This document shows, piece by piece, positions 63,920 through 64,000 of a DNA stretch of 64,000 bases. Numbering within the stretch: position 1 is the first letter of the stretch; each line of letters begins with the position of its first letter. The DNA lies in assembly GCF_001949145.1 (NCBI RefSeq), contig NW_019091359.1:3480154-3544153 (forward strand). The letters run 5' to 3'. The notes beneath the pieces are model-generated. The model was not told the DNA's origin. It saw nothing but the letters and a program-made list of their open reading frames with translations, and made no database searches. The stretch is from Acanthaster planci (Eukaryota > Echinodermata > Asteroidea > Valvatida > Acanthasteridae). Both the position numbers and the translations under genes were made by a program.

Positions 63920-64000
63920 GTTTGTCTAAGATAGCAAAGCTTTGAGAGAAGGAAACACAGCATCCCTGAGCCAAGGAACAAACGAAAGGATGCAGATCTA

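Overview
This is a 64-kb piece of a draft animal nuclear genome: split genes with GT..AG introns, two runs of N (15071-15833 and 50593-50901), a single N at 53523, AT-rich introns, many short non-autonomous transposons and frequent acatgta-type motifs. All identifiable genes are conserved animal genes. The repeat texture and protein divergence suggest a marine invertebrate deuterostome (echinoderm, hemichordate or cephalochordate). That placement is an impression, not a demonstration.

Layout. (1) 1-13.4 kb is gene-poor. It holds scattered exon-like segments, including a convincing terminal exon of an unidentified + strand gene ending at 6606, plus minisatellites and inverted repeats. (2) 13.5-20.1 kb, minus strand: a complete IRAK4-type kinase gene (death domain plus Ser/Thr kinase, nine coding exons, 519 aa). 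(3) 20.1-23.4 kb: a CpG-richer promoter region between this gene and the next, divergent one. (4) 23.5-32.5 kb, + strand: a 1633-aa protein whose N-terminal third resembles the N-terminus of ZNF292/RLF/ZNF654 but which has no C2H2 zinc fingers; its last coding exon is 4.2 kb. (5) 32.5-39.6 kb: 3' UTR and tail-to-tail intergenic sequence. (6) 39.6-52.3 kb, minus strand: complete importin-9 (IPO9), 23 coding exons, 1052 aa, all splice phases consistent. (7) 53.6 kb to the window edge, + strand: ribophorin I (RPN1), ten coding exons giving 542 residues; the last roughly 65 residues lie outside.

The genes form two divergent pairs (IRAK4 with the ZNF292-like gene, IPO9 with RPN1), while the ZNF292-like gene and IPO9 converge with candidate polyadenylation signals only about 120 bp apart. 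The genes are functionally unrelated: innate immune signalling, a nuclear protein of unknown role, nuclear import of histones, and ER N-glycosylation. The most unusual observations are the finger-less ZNF292-like protein, a 53-bp tandem array that copies the 5' splice site of an IPO9 exon and has been invaded by a hAT-like element, and a set of short transposon families shared among introns of neighbouring genes.
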